Notes: a model not told the origin generated them from the sequence alone. A DNA stretch of 41,389 nt from Limosilactobacillus oris DSM 4864 (GCF_001434465.1 NZ_AZGE01000016.1:1-41389); one strand, 5' to 3'; positions 1 through 10,044 are shown, counted from the first letter of the stretch. Translations and numbers: made by a program.

Positions 1-148
1 TCTCATCAGTACTTCTTGACGAAGAGCCCAAATTTAGATCATCTTGCCCACTCAGCAGGCGGTAGTTATCCTTGACCAAAGTGGTGTTGGAGGTAACGGC
101 TTCTCCCTCTGCACCTTGATTAATCAGACAATGCTTTCATCCACCATC
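1..148. other. left-edge stretch without a supported gene
   Basis: No gene can be supported here. On the minus strand one frame is open from about position 135 to the window edge, but a stop lies just upstream of it and it has no ATG or GTG start and no ribosome binding site. It could be the tail of a decayed gene running off the left edge, or simply non-coding. Confidence 0.3.
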
Positions 149-177
149 TTGTTTTTACTATCAATGCTTACTAAAAT
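149..177 (+). promoter_or_regulatory. probable asparaginase promoter
   Basis: A -35 box TTGTTT (149-154), a 17-base spacer and a -10 box TAAAAT (172-177) lie just before the asparaginase gene. Transcription would start near 184, leaving a short leader. Confidence 0.45.
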
Positions 178-206
178 AAAAGCAGAATTGAAAGCTGGTG
201 ACATTG

Positions 207-1193
207 ATGACAAAGAAATTACTGCTGCTGACCACTGGCGGGACCATCGCCTCCGTCGCTTCGGACGATGGCCTGCGACCGGGCGAGTCGGGTGCCGAGC
301 TGCTAAAGACCCTTGGCACCCTCCCCTTCGACGTAACGGTCAAAGATATTTTGGAGATGGATTCCTCCAACATTCAGCCGGAAGAGTGGACCCTGATTGC
401 CCAGGAAATTTACCAGGCCCGCAATGATTACGACGGGATTGTTGTTTCACATGGAACAGACACGATGGCCTACACGGCCTCCATGCTGACCTTCATGCTG
501 GAGAACATTAACCTCCCGGTCGTGCTGACTGGGAGTCAGGTGCCGATGAATATTCCCCTCAGTGACGCCCCTGATAACCTCAACCTCGCCTTTACCGCTG
601 CGCTGGACTGCGCACCGGGTATCTACCTGGCCTTCAACAGGAAAGTAATGCGCGGTTGCCGGAGTGTCAAGGTGCGGACCACTTCCTTTGACGCCTTCGA
701 GAGCGTTAACTTCCCGCTGATTGCTCAAGTCACTTCCGATGGTTTCCAAATTCTCCAGTCCCAACCGGCAAGCCACGGTGAATGCCGGTTGAACACCACC
801 ATTGATACCAACGTTTCACTGGTCAAGCTCTTCCCAGGATTCGACCCGACCCTGTTGCACGCGATGGCCGATAATGGCTGTCATGGTATCGTGATTGAAG
901 CCTACGGTCTCGGTGGGATGACCTTTATTCGCCGCAACCTGGTGGCCGCAGTCGGCAAACTGATTCGAAAGGGTATCCCGGTCATTGCGGCTAGTCAGTG
1001 TCTGTACGAGCGGAGCGACCTGACGAAGTACGAAGTTGGCCAACAGGCACTGCTGGAAGGGGCAATTTCCGCCCATGATATGACTTCAGAATGTGCAATT
1101 ACTAAGCTGATGTGGGGCCTCGGCCAGGGTATGGACATCGCTGCCATCAGTAAGTTCTTTAACACCGACGTGGCCGGTGAGGTAACGCTATAA
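207..1193 (+). CDS. L-asparaginase
   Basis: Hydrolyses L-asparagine to aspartate and ammonia. The 328-residue product has the two family signatures: TTGGTIAS at about residues 9-16, with the nucleophilic Thr, and the HGTDTM motif at about 82-87, with the second catalytic Thr-Asp pair. No signal peptide is seen, so a cytoplasmic (type I-like) enzyme is likely. I chose ATG 207 because GGTGA at 197-201 gives a usable ribosome site and because homologues start with MxKKxLLLTTGGT. An in-frame GTG at 198 is the alternative and would add three residues. The gene is monocistronic, facing a minus-strand surface-protein gene across a shared terminator. asnB, which makes asparagine, is also in this window. 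The family is certain; substrate preference (Asn versus Gln) is inferred. Confidence 0.93.
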   Translation: MTKKLLLLTTGGTIASVASDDGLRPGESGAELLKTLGTLPFDVTVKDILEMDSSNIQPEEWTLIAQEIYQARNDYDGIVVSHGTDTMAYTASMLTFMLENINLPVVLTGSQVPMNIPLSDAPDNLNLAFTAALDCAPGIYLAFNRKVMRGCRSVKVRTTSFDAFESVNFPLIAQVTSDGFQILQSQPASHGECRLNTTIDTNVSLVKLFPGFDPTLLHAMADNGCHGIVIEAYGLGGMTFIRRNLVAAVGKLIRKGIPVIAASQCLYERSDLTKYEVGQQALLEGAISAHDMTSECAITKLMWGLGQGMDIAAISKFFNTDVAGEVTL

Positions 1194-1197
1194 ACAG

Positions 1198-1236
1198 CAA
1201 AGCGACTCTTACAAATTACCGTCAGGGTCGCTTTTA
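1198..1236. terminator. bidirectional terminator
   Basis: AAAGCGAC and GTCGCTTT form an 8-bp stem flanked by A and T runs. It lies between the convergent asparaginase and surface-protein genes and could serve both. Confidence 0.7.
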
Positions 1237-1248
1237 TGATTCTTTTAA

Positions 1249-1991
1249 TTAATCAACTTTGCGCTTCTTTAGTCCAAACATTCCTAAGAGCGATACCAAG
1301 CCCAGGCCAGCTAAGGCACCGGCAGCATGATCGTTCCCAGTTTGCGGCAACTGTTGAGCAGGAGCTGCTTGCTGGTGAGGTCGTAAAAGCGGATCACCGT
1401 TTGAACCCGGTCACTGGCCGGAATCGAAGCTGGATCACCATAAATTGTGGCATAGTCGCTTTCCTTCGCGAACACGTTGACTGGAACTGTAAAGTCCTTA
1501 TTAATAGCCTGACCCTCAAAGTCAGTATATTGAACGTTAACAATTCCCGTCGTGGTCTCCACTTTAGAAACGTCTGGCGCCTGCTTCCAACTCGCTTGAT
1601 AATCGGTTTCCCTTTGCATTTCACTTGTTGGTGTGATTGCCAGTTTTGCTGCCGGCTCCTGACCAACGACAGTCGAGATTGGAACAATTGCTGGGTCAAG
1701 GTTTTCTTCAGGAACACTTGGTTCCCCAGTGTGATCACTATCATCATCCAGCTGGGATGCCGGTAAATTAACCGCCGTCCCCTGGTTGGCATCACCATTC
1801 GTAACGATGGCTGAGTTATCACTCGACCCTTGATTTGGATTTGCATCATCAGCGTGAGCAACCGTACTATTAGCCAAAATAAAAGTGGTCCCTAAAGCAA
1901 CTGAGGCCACGCCCAATGTCAATTTTTTAACATCGATTGGCTTATGGATTGACAAATTTGATGATGCTCCCCCATGGTTGTGACTTGCCAT
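1249..1991 (-). pseudogene. LPQTG-anchored surface protein, frameshifted before the anchor
   Basis: The open frame from ATG 1991 to a stop at 1311 encodes 226 residues. It has a signal peptide (hydrophobic core about residues 22-45, ending in a VAHA|DD-type site), an acidic low-complexity linker, and a segment around residues 145-200 whose start (VNVQYTDFEG) resembles MucBP-type domains. The open frame ends without an anchor. In the other frame, 1249-1384 encodes a perfect sortase signal: LPQTG (1336-1350), a hydrophobic segment, then KKRK and a stop at 1249. Adding one base, most simply in the AAAA run at 1385-1388, joins the two into a 247-residue anchored protein. The start is supported by AAGGGGAG at 1999-2006. 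A secreted but unanchored product is expected as the sequence stands. The protein is short for a lactobacillar adhesin. The adhesin role is inferred. Confidence 0.8.
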
Positions 1992-2162
1992 TATTATTCT
2001 CCCCTTATGTTTAGAATGTATTTTTCATACTCCTACCCTTAAATAATACCTCACTTTGTATCAAAAGAATCATTTAAAATCACTTGATAGCTAACTTTTT
2101 TGTAAAGAGTTATTTCGCTATCAGTTGCTTCATCAAAACTAAGTGCTCTTTTAAAATTAAGC

Positions 2163-2199
2163 GCCGGCAGGTGAATCATTCTCTGGTTCACCTGCCGGC
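2163..2199 (-). terminator. terminator of the murE-lepB operon
   Basis: A perfect 13-bp stem (2163-2175 with 2187-2199) and an 11-base loop follow the lepB stop. A T-rich stretch follows in the minus direction. It may also insulate the surface-protein gene. Confidence 0.85.
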
Positions 2200-2210
2200 T
2201 GTTAATTTAC

Positions 2211-2816
2211 TCAGTTTGCGTAAAAGTGCTGCCACTCTTTGTTGACGTTCTGCCGGGTTGTCTTGGTCCCGGACCATGATGGCACCTTCACGACCCCATC
2301 AATCTTGCTCTTCGGCACAAAGCCCCAGTAGCGGCCGTCATTGGAAACGCTCCGGTGGTCTCCCAGGACAAAGTATTCGCCCTTCGGGACCGTGGTGGTT
2401 CCGTTATGCTTGAGCCAGCTGTTTTGCACAGAAATACTTTTGAGTGTCCAGTCACCGGTTCCCGCTTTCCGCTGGTCCATGCTGATGTAGTTCTGGTTAA
2501 TCTTCTTGCCATTGACGTAGATGTTCCCGTTCTTGGACTGCACCTTATCACCCGGCATTCCAATCACCCGCTTGACGTAATCCGTCTTCTGGGCAACCTG
2601 CGGGTCCACCCCGTTAGCGTCAAATACCACGACGCTGCCATGGTGAATTTTTGCCGTCTTTAGGCAAAAGACCCGTTCGTTATTCACCAGGTTGGGTTCC
2701 ATGGATGGCCCATCGACCCGGACAATTTGAAAGACAAACTGCTTGATCAGCAATGCAATCAATAGCCCAATGACAATTGGGACAATCCAACTCATCGTTT
2801 CCCGAAATGCTTTCAT
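2211..2816 (-). CDS. lepB: signal peptidase I
   Basis: Membrane-bound serine protease that removes signal peptides from Sec-exported proteins. The 201-residue protein has one N-terminal membrane segment (about residues 10-30). It then has the catalytic Ser in GPSMEP (S38), the general-base Lys in YVKRVIGMPGD (K82), and the C-terminal GDHRSVSNDGR box. This is the short single-TM architecture usual in Gram-positives. The start lies 13 bases after the murE stop, so the two form an operon ending at a strong terminator. Likely clients encoded nearby include the surface protein and the MetQ-like binding protein, both with SPase I-type sites. Confidence 0.96.
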   Translation of the reverse strand: MKAFRETMSWIVPIVIGLLIALLIKQFVFQIVRVDGPSMEPNLVNNERVFCLKTAKIHHGSVVVFDANGVDPQVAQKTDYVKRVIGMPGDKVQSKNGNIYVNGKKINQNYISMDQRKAGTGDWTLKSISVQNSWLKHNGTTTVPKGEYFVLGDHRSVSNDGRYWGFVPKSKIDGVVKVPSWSGTKTTRQNVNKEWQHFYAN

Positions 2817-2829
2817 ACTTCCGCCTCAC

Positions 2830-4380
2830 TTAATCTTCAATTTCATGGATATAGTCCGCGGCAATCTTGCTGTCAGTTGCGTACGGCGTGTCGACGCCGT
2901 TGATCTTCTGGTAGGGATCCTCGCCCTTCCCAGCTAACACCACAATATCACCATTACCGCTACTGTCAATTGCCGCCTTGATTGCCGTTGGCCGGTCCAT
3001 AATGTACTGGATTTCCCCGACCTGGTCATGGTCAATATGCGAATTTATTTCCCGGGCAATTTTCATTGGGTCCTCAAATCCAGGATCGTCTGTCGTGAGG
3101 ATAATCTGGTCCGGATGTTCCTCCGACAATGCTTTCCCGAAGCCCTGCCGACGGGAAATTCCCTTGTCACCGGTTGCCCCCAGCACGACAGTCACCTTAC
3201 CAGCCGCCGTCTGCCGCTTCAAGAACGCCAGGAGCCGTTTCAAGCTGGCATAGTTATGGGCATAGTCAATGTAAATTGTCCCGTGCTGGCGGGTTTTTTG
3301 CATCTCCATCCGGCCCTTGATATGGACATGGTCCAGCGTTGCAGCGGCATCTTCCGCGGTCGCCCCCGCTAGGGCCGTTGAAATAATCGCCGCGACGGCG
3401 TTCCCCTCGTTATAGTCACCAGGGACACTGGTCTTATAACGCCGCTGGAGGCCCAACCGTTCGGCTTTTGGGGTGCAGGCAGCAAGTTCAAACTCGCTTT
3501 CGTGCAGGTCTTCTAAGTCATTCCGGTATTCGAAGTCGATTGCGGCCCCCTCCGGCAGTTGGACCTGCGCCCCGTGCCGGGCAAATAAGTAGATATCCTC
3601 TGGCTGCGTCGTTGCCTTGGCCGTGTAATATACATCCGCCAGGTCGGCCGTTTCGGCATTGATTAGACAAACCCTGGAGTTGACCAGCAGCTGCTCCTTA
3701 CAGTGGAGGTAGTCTGCAAAGGTCGGATGTTCATTGCGGCCAATATGGTCAGGACTAATGTTTAAGAAAATACCGATATCGAAGTGCAGGCCATAGGTCC
3801 GGTGCTTCTTGTACGCCTGTGAGGAAACCTCCATCACCAGGTGGGTCATCCCGTTATCAACCGCTGCCCGCATATCATGAAAGAGATCGAGCGACTCCGG
3901 AGTGGTCAAGTCAGACTTAAAGCGGTCGTCCGGGCCGTTCCCCAGCACCCGGTCAAGGGTCGAAAAGAGGGCCACGTGATGGTCAGTTGCCCGCCCCAAG
4001 ACGTGGTCAGCCATGTAAGCGGTAGTGGTCTTCCCCTTCGTTCCGGTGATGGCAATAATCGTTAGCTCATCTTGGGGGAAACCGTAAAAAGCCGCCCCGA
4101 GCAGGGCCATCGCCTTTTGCTCATCCTTGACGATAATCGCCGGCAGGTCCCCGCCTTCCGAATACTCCTGCTCCGCCACGTAGGCCACGGCGCCCTGTCC
4201 CTTTGCCATCGTTAGGTATTTCGGCAAAAAGTTGCCCTTGCAAAAAAACAAAGTCCCCGCAGTGACCTTTCGTGAATCATAAGCAACACTCGTCGCGGTA
4301 AAATCAGTTAAATTCTTGGTATGATCCAATAAATGGTGCTCGCGCAATAACGTTAGTGCAGGCGTAACATGCAATTCCAT
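2830..4380 (-). CDS. murE: MurE-type UDP-MurNAc-tripeptide ligase (non-DAP type)
   Basis: Mur ligase adding the third amino acid to UDP-MurNAc-L-Ala-D-Glu in cytoplasmic peptidoglycan synthesis. The 516-residue product shows the N-terminal UDP-binding domain, the ATP loop GTKGKTT (113-119), the central motif ending in NISPDHIGRNEH, and a C-terminal ligase domain. The position that reads DNPR in diaminopimelate-specific enzymes is DDPGFEDP here (about 431-438). This excludes the Arg-dependent DAP type and points to L-lysine, or L-ornithine as in some limosilactobacilli. Sequence alone does not decide between them. ATG 4380 follows an AGAGGGG ribosome site. The gene leads an operon with lepB. 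Confidence 0.93.
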   Translation of the reverse strand: MELHVTPALTLLREHHLLDHTKNLTDFTATSVAYDSRKVTAGTLFFCKGNFLPKYLTMAKGQGAVAYVAEQEYSEGGDLPAIIVKDEQKAMALLGAAFYGFPQDELTIIAITGTKGKTTTAYMADHVLGRATDHHVALFSTLDRVLGNGPDDRFKSDLTTPESLDLFHDMRAAVDNGMTHLVMEVSSQAYKKHRTYGLHFDIGIFLNISPDHIGRNEHPTFADYLHCKEQLLVNSRVCLINAETADLADVYYTAKATTQPEDIYLFARHGAQVQLPEGAAIDFEYRNDLEDLHESEFELAACTPKAERLGLQRRYKTSVPGDYNEGNAVAAIISTALAGATAEDAAATLDHVHIKGRMEMQKTRQHGTIYIDYAHNYASLKRLLAFLKRQTAAGKVTVVLGATGDKGISRRQGFGKALSEEHPDQIILTTDDPGFEDPMKIAREINSHIDHDQVGEIQYIMDRPTAIKAAIDSSGNGDIVVLAGKGEDPYQKINGVDTPYATDSKIAADYIHEIED

Positions 4381-4470
4381 GTGTTATTGACCCCTCTTAT
4401 TTTTCTCTCTTAAAACTCTATTATTTCATTTTTTATGGTAAAAGTGAATTCTTGAAGCAAATAAAATAAA

Positions 4471-4503
4471 AAGAGGAAGATGACCGCTCGCCACCTTCCT
4501 CTT
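4471..4503 (-). terminator. asnB terminator
   Basis: A perfect 9-bp stem (4471-4479 with 4495-4503) is followed in the minus direction by a T-rich run. It lies directly after the asnB stop. Confidence 0.85.
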
Positions 4504-4508
4504 ATCTG

Positions 4509-6428
4509 TTATGCCTCGGCACTTGCCTTGGCCTTATCGATGTTGCTTTCATCCAGCTTGAAGTTATCGATGAAGTAGAGCTTGTACCAAACCAGGAAGG
4601 TGTAGACCGTCCAGATCTTCCGCCGGCCATCGACCTTGCCAGCAAAGTTGTCATCAGCCAGTTGCAGGAGCTTGTCCTGGTCGAAAAACTCCTTCACGAA
4701 GTCTTGCGCAAACAAGTTCCGTACTTCCTTGTAGTACTTCTCTTCCCGAAGCCATTCCCGAACGGGAGTCGGGAAGCCAAGTTTTGGCCGGGTTGCCCAT
4801 TCTTCTGGTAGGTGCCGGTTGGCCGCCATCCGGAAGGCCCACTTAGTCCCCTTATCGTTGAAGAGGTACTTCGTCGGCGTGGTTTCAGCCACCTTCATAA
4901 CTTCCTTATCCAGGAGCGGCACCCGAATTTCCACGGAGTTTGCCATACTCATCTTATCCGCCTTTAAGCAAATATCTCCTGGCATGAAGCGATGCAGGTC
5001 AACGTACTGCTTCTTGGCAACCTCGTTCATTTCCGGCTTCTTCTCGTCACACTTATCGTAGAGCGGCTTCAGCAGGTCAGTGATGGACGGGCCATCCTGG
5101 TATTCCGGCTTCAAGTATTCATTGGCCTCTGCCGGACTAAAGATGTAGGCCTGGCCGATAAAGGTATCCCGGGCCGGGGCCAGGTTGCGGTAGAGGTGCT
5201 CAGAACCGTGGAAGTGTTTGCCTTCCAGCCACTTTCCCAACTTATAGCGCTGGTCCTTCGGTAGCTTCTTGAGTTGTTCAGTCACCCAGCGGATAAACTT
5301 AACCTTGGTGTTAAAGCCATAGGCCGTGTAGCCCGCGAACAGTTCGTCCGCCCCTTCACCGGAAAGCAGGGCCTTGTAGCCGTTATCCTTCGCCAGTTTA
5401 TTCAGGAAGTAAAGCGGCACCACAGACGGGTTGGAGTCCGGTTCGTCCAGGTAGTACTGGATTAACGGGAAGGTCTTGAACGCTTCTTCATCGGTCAGTA
5501 GCTTATCGGTGTTCTTTAAGTCCAACTTAGCCGCCAATTCACGGGCCTGCTTGGTTTCGTCGTAGCCGCTGTCAAAACCAATGGAGAAGGTGTTGTTTGG
5601 CCGCATCAAAGCAGTTACCAGACTGGAGTCAACCCCGGCCGACAGGAAAGAGCCGACCTTGATGCCCTTATCCGCGAAGGTGTGGGCCTTGACAGAATTT
5701 TTAACCACGTTGTCGATGTTATCGACGGCCTGGTCGAAGCTCTCGTCCGTTGGGTCAAAGTCTTCGTCCCAGTACTGCTCCATCGCGAACTTGCCGTCCT
5801 TGTAGGTGAAGTAGTGGGCTTCCGGAAGGCGGTAAACTCCCTTAAAGAAGGTTTCCTGGGTTACGTTATACTGGAAAGTCATGTAGGACTTCAGGGCCCG
5901 CTTATTCAGCTCCATCTCGAAGTTCGGGTGGTCCAGAAAGGCCTTGATTTCAGAACCAACAAAGAAGGTCCCGTTCATCTGGGCATAGTAGAGCGGCTTG
6001 ATCCCGAAGTGGTCCCGGGCGCCAAACATTTCCTTGGTCTTGGTATCCCAAATGATGAAGGCAAACATTCCCCGCAGCTTCTGCAGGACGTCCTTGCCCC
6101 ACTCTTCATAACCGTGCAGGATAACTTCCGTGTCGGCGTGGGTAGTAAAGGTATGCCCCTTTTCAATCAGCTCGCCGCGGAGTTCTTCAAAGTTATAGAT
6201 TTCCCCGTTAAACTCAATAATCTTGGACTGATCTTCATTAAAGATGGGCTGGTTCCCAGACTTAACATCCACAAAACTCAGCCGGCGGAACCCCAGGGCC
6301 ACGTCATCATCCACGTACTGACCCTCGGCGTCCGGGCCCCGGTGGATGATCCGGTCCTTCATCTTCTTGATTAAGGTGTCCTTTAATTGTGGTTTCTCGT
6401 TATCAACAAACGCAACAATTCCACACAT
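4509..6428 (-). CDS. asnB: asparagine synthetase (glutamine-hydrolysing)
   Basis: Makes asparagine from aspartate, ATP and glutamine. The 639-residue protein starts MCGIVAF, so Cys2 is the class II glutaminase nucleophile after Met removal. Its glutaminase domain covers about residues 2-200. The synthetase domain carries the ATP-pyrophosphatase loop SAGVDSS (263-269). The length matches the long AsnB subtype. The gene is monocistronic, with its own extended -10 promoter and a strong terminator. A role in amidating wall precursors, known for some class II synthetases in lactobacilli, cannot be excluded, but free-asparagine synthesis is the default reading. Confidence 0.94.
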   Translation of the reverse strand: MCGIVAFVDNEKPQLKDTLIKKMKDRIIHRGPDAEGQYVDDDVALGFRRLSFVDVKSGNQPIFNEDQSKIIEFNGEIYNFEELRGELIEKGHTFTTHADTEVILHGYEEWGKDVLQKLRGMFAFIIWDTKTKEMFGARDHFGIKPLYYAQMNGTFFVGSEIKAFLDHPNFEMELNKRALKSYMTFQYNVTQETFFKGVYRLPEAHYFTYKDGKFAMEQYWDEDFDPTDESFDQAVDNIDNVVKNSVKAHTFADKGIKVGSFLSAGVDSSLVTALMRPNNTFSIGFDSGYDETKQARELAAKLDLKNTDKLLTDEEAFKTFPLIQYYLDEPDSNPSVVPLYFLNKLAKDNGYKALLSGEGADELFAGYTAYGFNTKVKFIRWVTEQLKKLPKDQRYKLGKWLEGKHFHGSEHLYRNLAPARDTFIGQAYIFSPAEANEYLKPEYQDGPSITDLLKPLYDKCDEKKPEMNEVAKKQYVDLHRFMPGDICLKADKMSMANSVEIRVPLLDKEVMKVAETTPTKYLFNDKGTKWAFRMAANRHLPEEWATRPKLGFPTPVREWLREEKYYKEVRNLFAQDFVKEFFDQDKLLQLADDNFAGKVDGRRKIWTVYTFLVWYKLYFIDNFKLDESNIDKAKASAEA

Positions 6429-6491
6429 TGCAATGTTCCTCTTCTTTCATTCAGAATTTGCTATTTTCTTCAGATCAAAACTCGAACCTAA

Positions 6492-6500
6492 ATTATATCA
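6492..6500 (-). promoter_or_regulatory. asnB promoter (extended -10)
   Basis: On the minus strand TGATATAAT is a consensus extended -10 element about 65 bases before the asnB start. No convincing -35 is present, as expected for an extended -10 promoter. Confidence 0.55.
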
Positions 6501-6564
6501 TACTCGGGCACTTAATAATTGGATATTGCCTAAGTTTAAGCAATCCTTTTATTTTCCCCGGATC

Positions 6565-6604
6565 GAAAAAGGGGCGACCGGAAATAATTTCTTTTCCCGT
6601 CGCC
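6565..6604 (-). terminator. mnmG terminator
   Basis: GGCGAC and GTCGCC, extended by GGGAAA/TTTCC, form a hairpin followed by CCCCTTTTTC in the minus direction. It lies shortly after mnmG and before the asnB promoter. Confidence 0.75.
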
Positions 6605-6627
6605 GTTGCTTAATATTTCCCGGGAAA

Positions 6628-8571
6628 TTATTGTCGGTCAGCCTTGGAAAATTTCCCTTGTCGAATATAAACACTCAGAATTGCCAAGTCGGCCGGGTTA
6701 ACCCCGGAAATCCGGGAAGCCTGGGCCAGGGTCGCCGGACGGATTTTCTCCAACTTTTGCCGCCCCTCAGTTGCCAGGCCGTCAATGTCGTTGTAGTCAA
6801 TGCTGTCCGGAATCCGCTTGGCTTCCATCCGCTTCATCCGGTCAACCTTCTGCTCTTCCTTTTTGATGTAGCCAGCGTACTTGAGCTGGATTTCCACTTG
6901 TTCAATCACGTGGCGGTCCAATTCTTCTGCCGGGGCCGGGATAAACCGGGTCAATGTTTGGTAGTCCACGTACGGCCGCTTGATCAGGTCCGCCGCGGAA
7001 ATAGCATCCTTGAGACGGTTATCACCGTGCTCTTCGATAAAGTCGTTGACTGCTTCGTCACTTGGCTTGAACTTGATAGTTTCCAGGCGCTTGATTTCAG
7101 CAGCCACGGCGGCCTTCTTAGCTTCCATCTTAGCCAGGCGCTCGTCGGAAACTAAGCCCACCGCGTGTCCCTTCTCCATCAAGCGGAAGTCGGCATTATC
7201 ATGACGCAAAATCAACCGGTATTCGGCCCGGCTAGTCAACAGACGGTAAGGTTCCTTAGTTCCCTTGGTCACCAGGTCGTCAATCATGACCCCAATGTAG
7301 GCGTCAGACCGGCCGAGAACGAACGGGCCTTTCCCCTGAGCGCGGAGGCCGGCGTTGATGCCGGCAATCAAGCCCTGGCCGGCTGCCTCTTCATACCCGG
7401 ACGTCCCGTTTGTCTGACCGGCCGTGTAGAGGTTCTGAACTAGCTTGGTTTCCAACGTTGGCCGCAACTGGTACGGCGCCACGACGTCGTATTCAATCGC
7501 GTAGCCCGGCCGCATTAGTTCAGACTTTTCCAGCCCCTTAATGGAGTGAACAATCTTTTGCTGGACTTCTTCCGGCATCGAGGTGGAAATCCCATCAAGA
7601 TAATATTCATCCGTATCCCGACCCTCGGGTTCCAAGAAGACCTGGTGGCGGGACTTATCGGCAAAGCGCACGATCTTATCCTCAATTGACGGACAGTAAC
7701 GGGGACCGACCCCCTTAATAACCCCGGAGAACATCGGCGCCCGGTCCAGGTTGGCCCGGATGATTCCGTGGGTCCCCTCGTTGGTGTAGGTCAGCCAGCA
7801 GGCCAGCTGGTCGGTGACGGCAATGTAGCTGCTATCCGGAGTATCAAAACTAAAGTGGTGCGGGGCAGCATCTCCCGGCTGCTCCTCGGTTTCGTCAAAT
7901 TGAATGCTCTTCCCGTTGACCCGCGGTGGCGTCCCGGTCTTGAACCGTTCCAGGTCAAAGCCCAGTTCCTCCAGGTTCTCGGAGAGCTTAACCGCCGACT
8001 TAGAATTGTTCGGGCCGGACTGGTATTGCAATTCACCAATGATAATCTTGCCCCGGGCCGCGGTCCCGACAGTCAGGACCACCGCCTTAGCGTGGTAGCG
8101 TGCCCCGGTGTTGGTAACAACCCCCTTGCAGACGCCATCTTTGACGATCAATTGGTCGACGGTTCCCTGGCGGAGGGTCAGATTGGGCTCATTTTCAATG
8201 GTCAGCTTCATTTGACGGTGGTAGGCGTGCTTATCGGCCTGGGCCCGCAATGCGCGGACTGCCGGACCCTTCCCGGTATTCAGCATCCGCATCTGGACAT
8301 AGGTCTTGTCAATGTTATGGCCCATCTCACCACCCAGGGCATCAATTTCCCGGACCACAATTCCTTTGGCGGGGCCGCCGACGGATGGGTTACATGGCAT
8401 AAAGGCTACCATGTCCAGATTGATGGTGACCAGCAGGGTCTTATTCCCCATCCGGGCAGCGGCCAGGGCGGCCTCACTCCCGGCGTGTCCGGCACCAACA
8501 ACAATTACGTCATAGTCGCCACCCTCGTACTGAACGGCAGCGCTAGTCTTCAATGATTCACTCGACTTCAC
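6628..8571 (-). CDS. mnmG: tRNA uridine-5-carboxymethylaminomethyl modification enzyme, FAD subunit
   Basis: MnmG (GidA) works with MnmE to modify the wobble uridine U34 of several tRNAs, using FAD, NADH and methylene-tetrahydrofolate. The 647-residue product has the FAD-binding fingerprint [19 protein letters not shown] near residues 24-42 and the family segment [13 protein letters not shown]. The C-terminal helical domain that docks on MnmE is also present. The start is GTG 8571, eight bases after the mnmE stop, with a purine-rich AGGGAAAA site. The N-terminal stretch is a little longer than in many homologues, so a slightly later start is possible. It is transcribed with mnmE and ends at its own terminator. 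Confidence 0.96.
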   Translation of the reverse strand: MKSSESLKTSAAVQYEGGDYDVIVVGAGHAGSEAALAAARMGNKTLLVTINLDMVAFMPCNPSVGGPAKGIVVREIDALGGEMGHNIDKTYVQMRMLNTGKGPAVRALRAQADKHAYHRQMKLTIENEPNLTLRQGTVDQLIVKDGVCKGVVTNTGARYHAKAVVLTVGTAARGKIIIGELQYQSGPNNSKSAVKLSENLEELGFDLERFKTGTPPRVNGKSIQFDETEEQPGDAAPHHFSFDTPDSSYIAVTDQLACWLTYTNEGTHGIIRANLDRAPMFSGVIKGVGPRYCPSIEDKIVRFADKSRHQVFLEPEGRDTDEYYLDGISTSMPEEVQQKIVHSIKGLEKSELMRPGYAIEYDVVAPYQLRPTLETKLVQNLYTAGQTNGTSGYEEAAGQGLIAGINAGLRAQGKGPFVLGRSDAYIGVMIDDLVTKGTKEPYRLLTSRAEYRLILRHDNADFRLMEKGHAVGLVSDERLAKMEAKKAAVAAEIKRLETIKFKPSDEAVNDFIEEHGDNRLKDAISAADLIKRPYVDYQTLTRFIPAPAEELDRHVIEQVEIQLKYAGYIKKEEQKVDRMKRMEAKRIPDSIDYNDIDGLATEGRQKLEKIRPATLAQASRISGVNPADLAILSVYIRQGKFSKADRQ

Positions 8572-8579
8572 AATTTTCC

Positions 8580-9971
8580 CTACTTTCCTAGACAGAATTG
8601 ACTAAACAACTGATCAAGCAGCTCGTCCTGGTACGAATCCCCGGTAATTTCCCCCAGGAGGTCCCAGCACCGGGTCATGTCAATTTGCACCAGGTCCACC
8701 GGCATCCCGGCATTGATTCCCTTCAAGACATCGCTCAGCGCAGCATTTGCCTGGTGGAGCAGGCCAATGTGGCGGGCATTGGTAACCATCACGTTGTTTT
8801 GACTGCTTTCGATCCCTTCGTTAAAAAACATCCTGCTGATTTGCTGACCAAGCTGGTCCATCCCCTCGTGCTTAACAATCGAGGTTTCAATCAGGGCATC
8901 CCCAGCCGTCAACTTTTTCAGCTCATCAAGGTCCACCTGGCGCGGCAGGTCGGTCTTGTTTAAGATCACGATCCGCTGCTTGCCTTGGGTTGCCGTTAGC
9001 AGTTCACGGTCCTCCGCCGTCAACGGCGCGGAGCTATCAATCAGCAGGAGGATCAAGTCGGCGGCATCGAGGGCCTTCTTACTCCGCTCGACCCCGATTT
9101 TTTCGACCGTGTCGTCGGTGTCGCGGATTCCAGCGGTATCAATCAATTTCAACGGTACCCCATCAACATTGACGTACTCCTCGATCACGTCCCGGGTGGT
9201 TCCCGCCACGTCAGTCACGATGGCCTTATCCTCATGCAGCAGGGTGTTTAACAGGCTAGACTTGCCGACATTGGGGCGGCCGATAATCGCCGTCGCCAGT
9301 CCCTCCCGGAGGACCTTCCCCTGCTTGGCAGTCTTTAACAGGGCCTGGATCCGCTGTTGAATATCAAGCGCCTTCTCCTTCAACATCTTGGTGGTCATCT
9401 CTTCGACCGCGTCGTATTCCGGATAGTCGATATTGACCTCGACCTGGGCCAGGACATCCAAAATATCTTGTCGCAAGTGACGAATCAGCCGCGACAGGTC
9501 CCCATCCAGCTGGTTCAGGGTCACCTTCATCGACTTATCGGTTTTAGCCCGAATCAGGTCCATTACCGCTTCGGACTGTGATAGGTCAATCCGGCCATTT
9601 AAGAAGGCCCGTTTGGTAAATTCGCCTGGTTCAGCCATTCGGGCACCGTAACTCAGGACTAACTGTAAAATCCGGTTAGTCGCCAGCAATCCCCCGTGAC
9701 AGTTGATTTCAATCACATCTTCGCAGGTATAGGTGTGCGGCGCCCGCATCACGGAAACCATTACCTCATCCACTTCGGCGCCCGTGTCCGGGTCGACAAT
9801 GTGCCCATAGTTAATGGTATGGCTGGCAACCTGGTCCAGGTCCTTGCTGCCACGATACAGCCGCTTGGCAACTGCCACCGCGTCTTCGCCGCTAATCCGA
9901 ATAATTGAAATGCCCCCCTCGCCAACCGGGGTCGAGATCGCCGCAATGGTGTCATTTTCACTATTCGCCAC
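8580..9971 (-). CDS. mnmE: tRNA modification GTPase
   Basis: MnmE (TrmE) is the GTPase partner of MnmG in U34 tRNA modification. The 463-residue protein has the N-terminal folate-binding domain (starting [22 protein letters not shown]), a helical domain, and an inserted G domain with P-loop [25 protein letters not shown] and NKTDLP. It ends in FCLGK, the conserved C-terminal Cys motif. The start is GTG 9971 with AAAGGAG at 9981-9987. Its own promoter lies at 10081-10109, and a terminator-like hairpin fills the leader right up to the ribosome site, which suggests attenuation. Confidence 0.96.
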   Translation of the reverse strand: MANSENDTIAAISTPVGEGGISIIRISGEDAVAVAKRLYRGSKDLDQVASHTINYGHIVDPDTGAEVDEVMVSVMRAPHTYTCEDVIEINCHGGLLATNRILQLVLSYGARMAEPGEFTKRAFLNGRIDLSQSEAVMDLIRAKTDKSMKVTLNQLDGDLSRLIRHLRQDILDVLAQVEVNIDYPEYDAVEEMTTKMLKEKALDIQQRIQALLKTAKQGKVLREGLATAIIGRPNVGKSSLLNTLLHEDKAIVTDVAGTTRDVIEEYVNVDGVPLKLIDTAGIRDTDDTVEKIGVERSKKALDAADLILLLIDSSAPLTAEDRELLTATQGKQRIVILNKTDLPRQVDLDELKKLTAGDALIETSIVKHEGMDQLGQQISRMFFNEGIESSQNNVMVTNARHIGLLHQANAALSDVLKGINAGMPVDLVQIDMTRCWDLLGEITGDSYQDELLDQLFSQFCLGK

Positions 9972-9991
9972 TATTTTCTACTCCTTTCAAT

Positions 9992-10044
9992 AAAAAAAGT
10001 GCTAGTCCACGCCGCGCATTCCGCTAACATGGTCAAAGCACTTT
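9992..10044 (-). terminator. terminator-like hairpin in the mnmE leader
   Basis: AAAGTGCT and AGCACTTT (9996-10003 with 10037-10044) form an 8-bp stem with further internal pairing (CCATG/CGTGG). A T7 run follows in the minus direction. The T run ends only 4 bases before the mnmE ribosome site, and the only good promoter lies upstream of the hairpin. It may act as an attenuator rather than only as the jag terminator. Confidence 0.7.

Noticed and set aside
1-150. Open minus-strand frame running off the left edge
   Set aside because: No ATG/GTG start or ribosome site, a stop just upstream, and atypical codon use. Too short to judge.
5682-6374. Long plus-strand frame opposite asnB, and similar long frames opposite mnmG, gyrA and murE
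   Set aside because: These are antisense shadows produced by the GC-rich codon use of well-supported genes. They have no ribosome sites or family motifs.
9971-10031. 19-codon ORF across the mnmE leader hairpin as a leader peptide
   Set aside because: It has no ribosome site and no codon cluster pointing to an amino acid. The overlap with the mnmE start may be chance.
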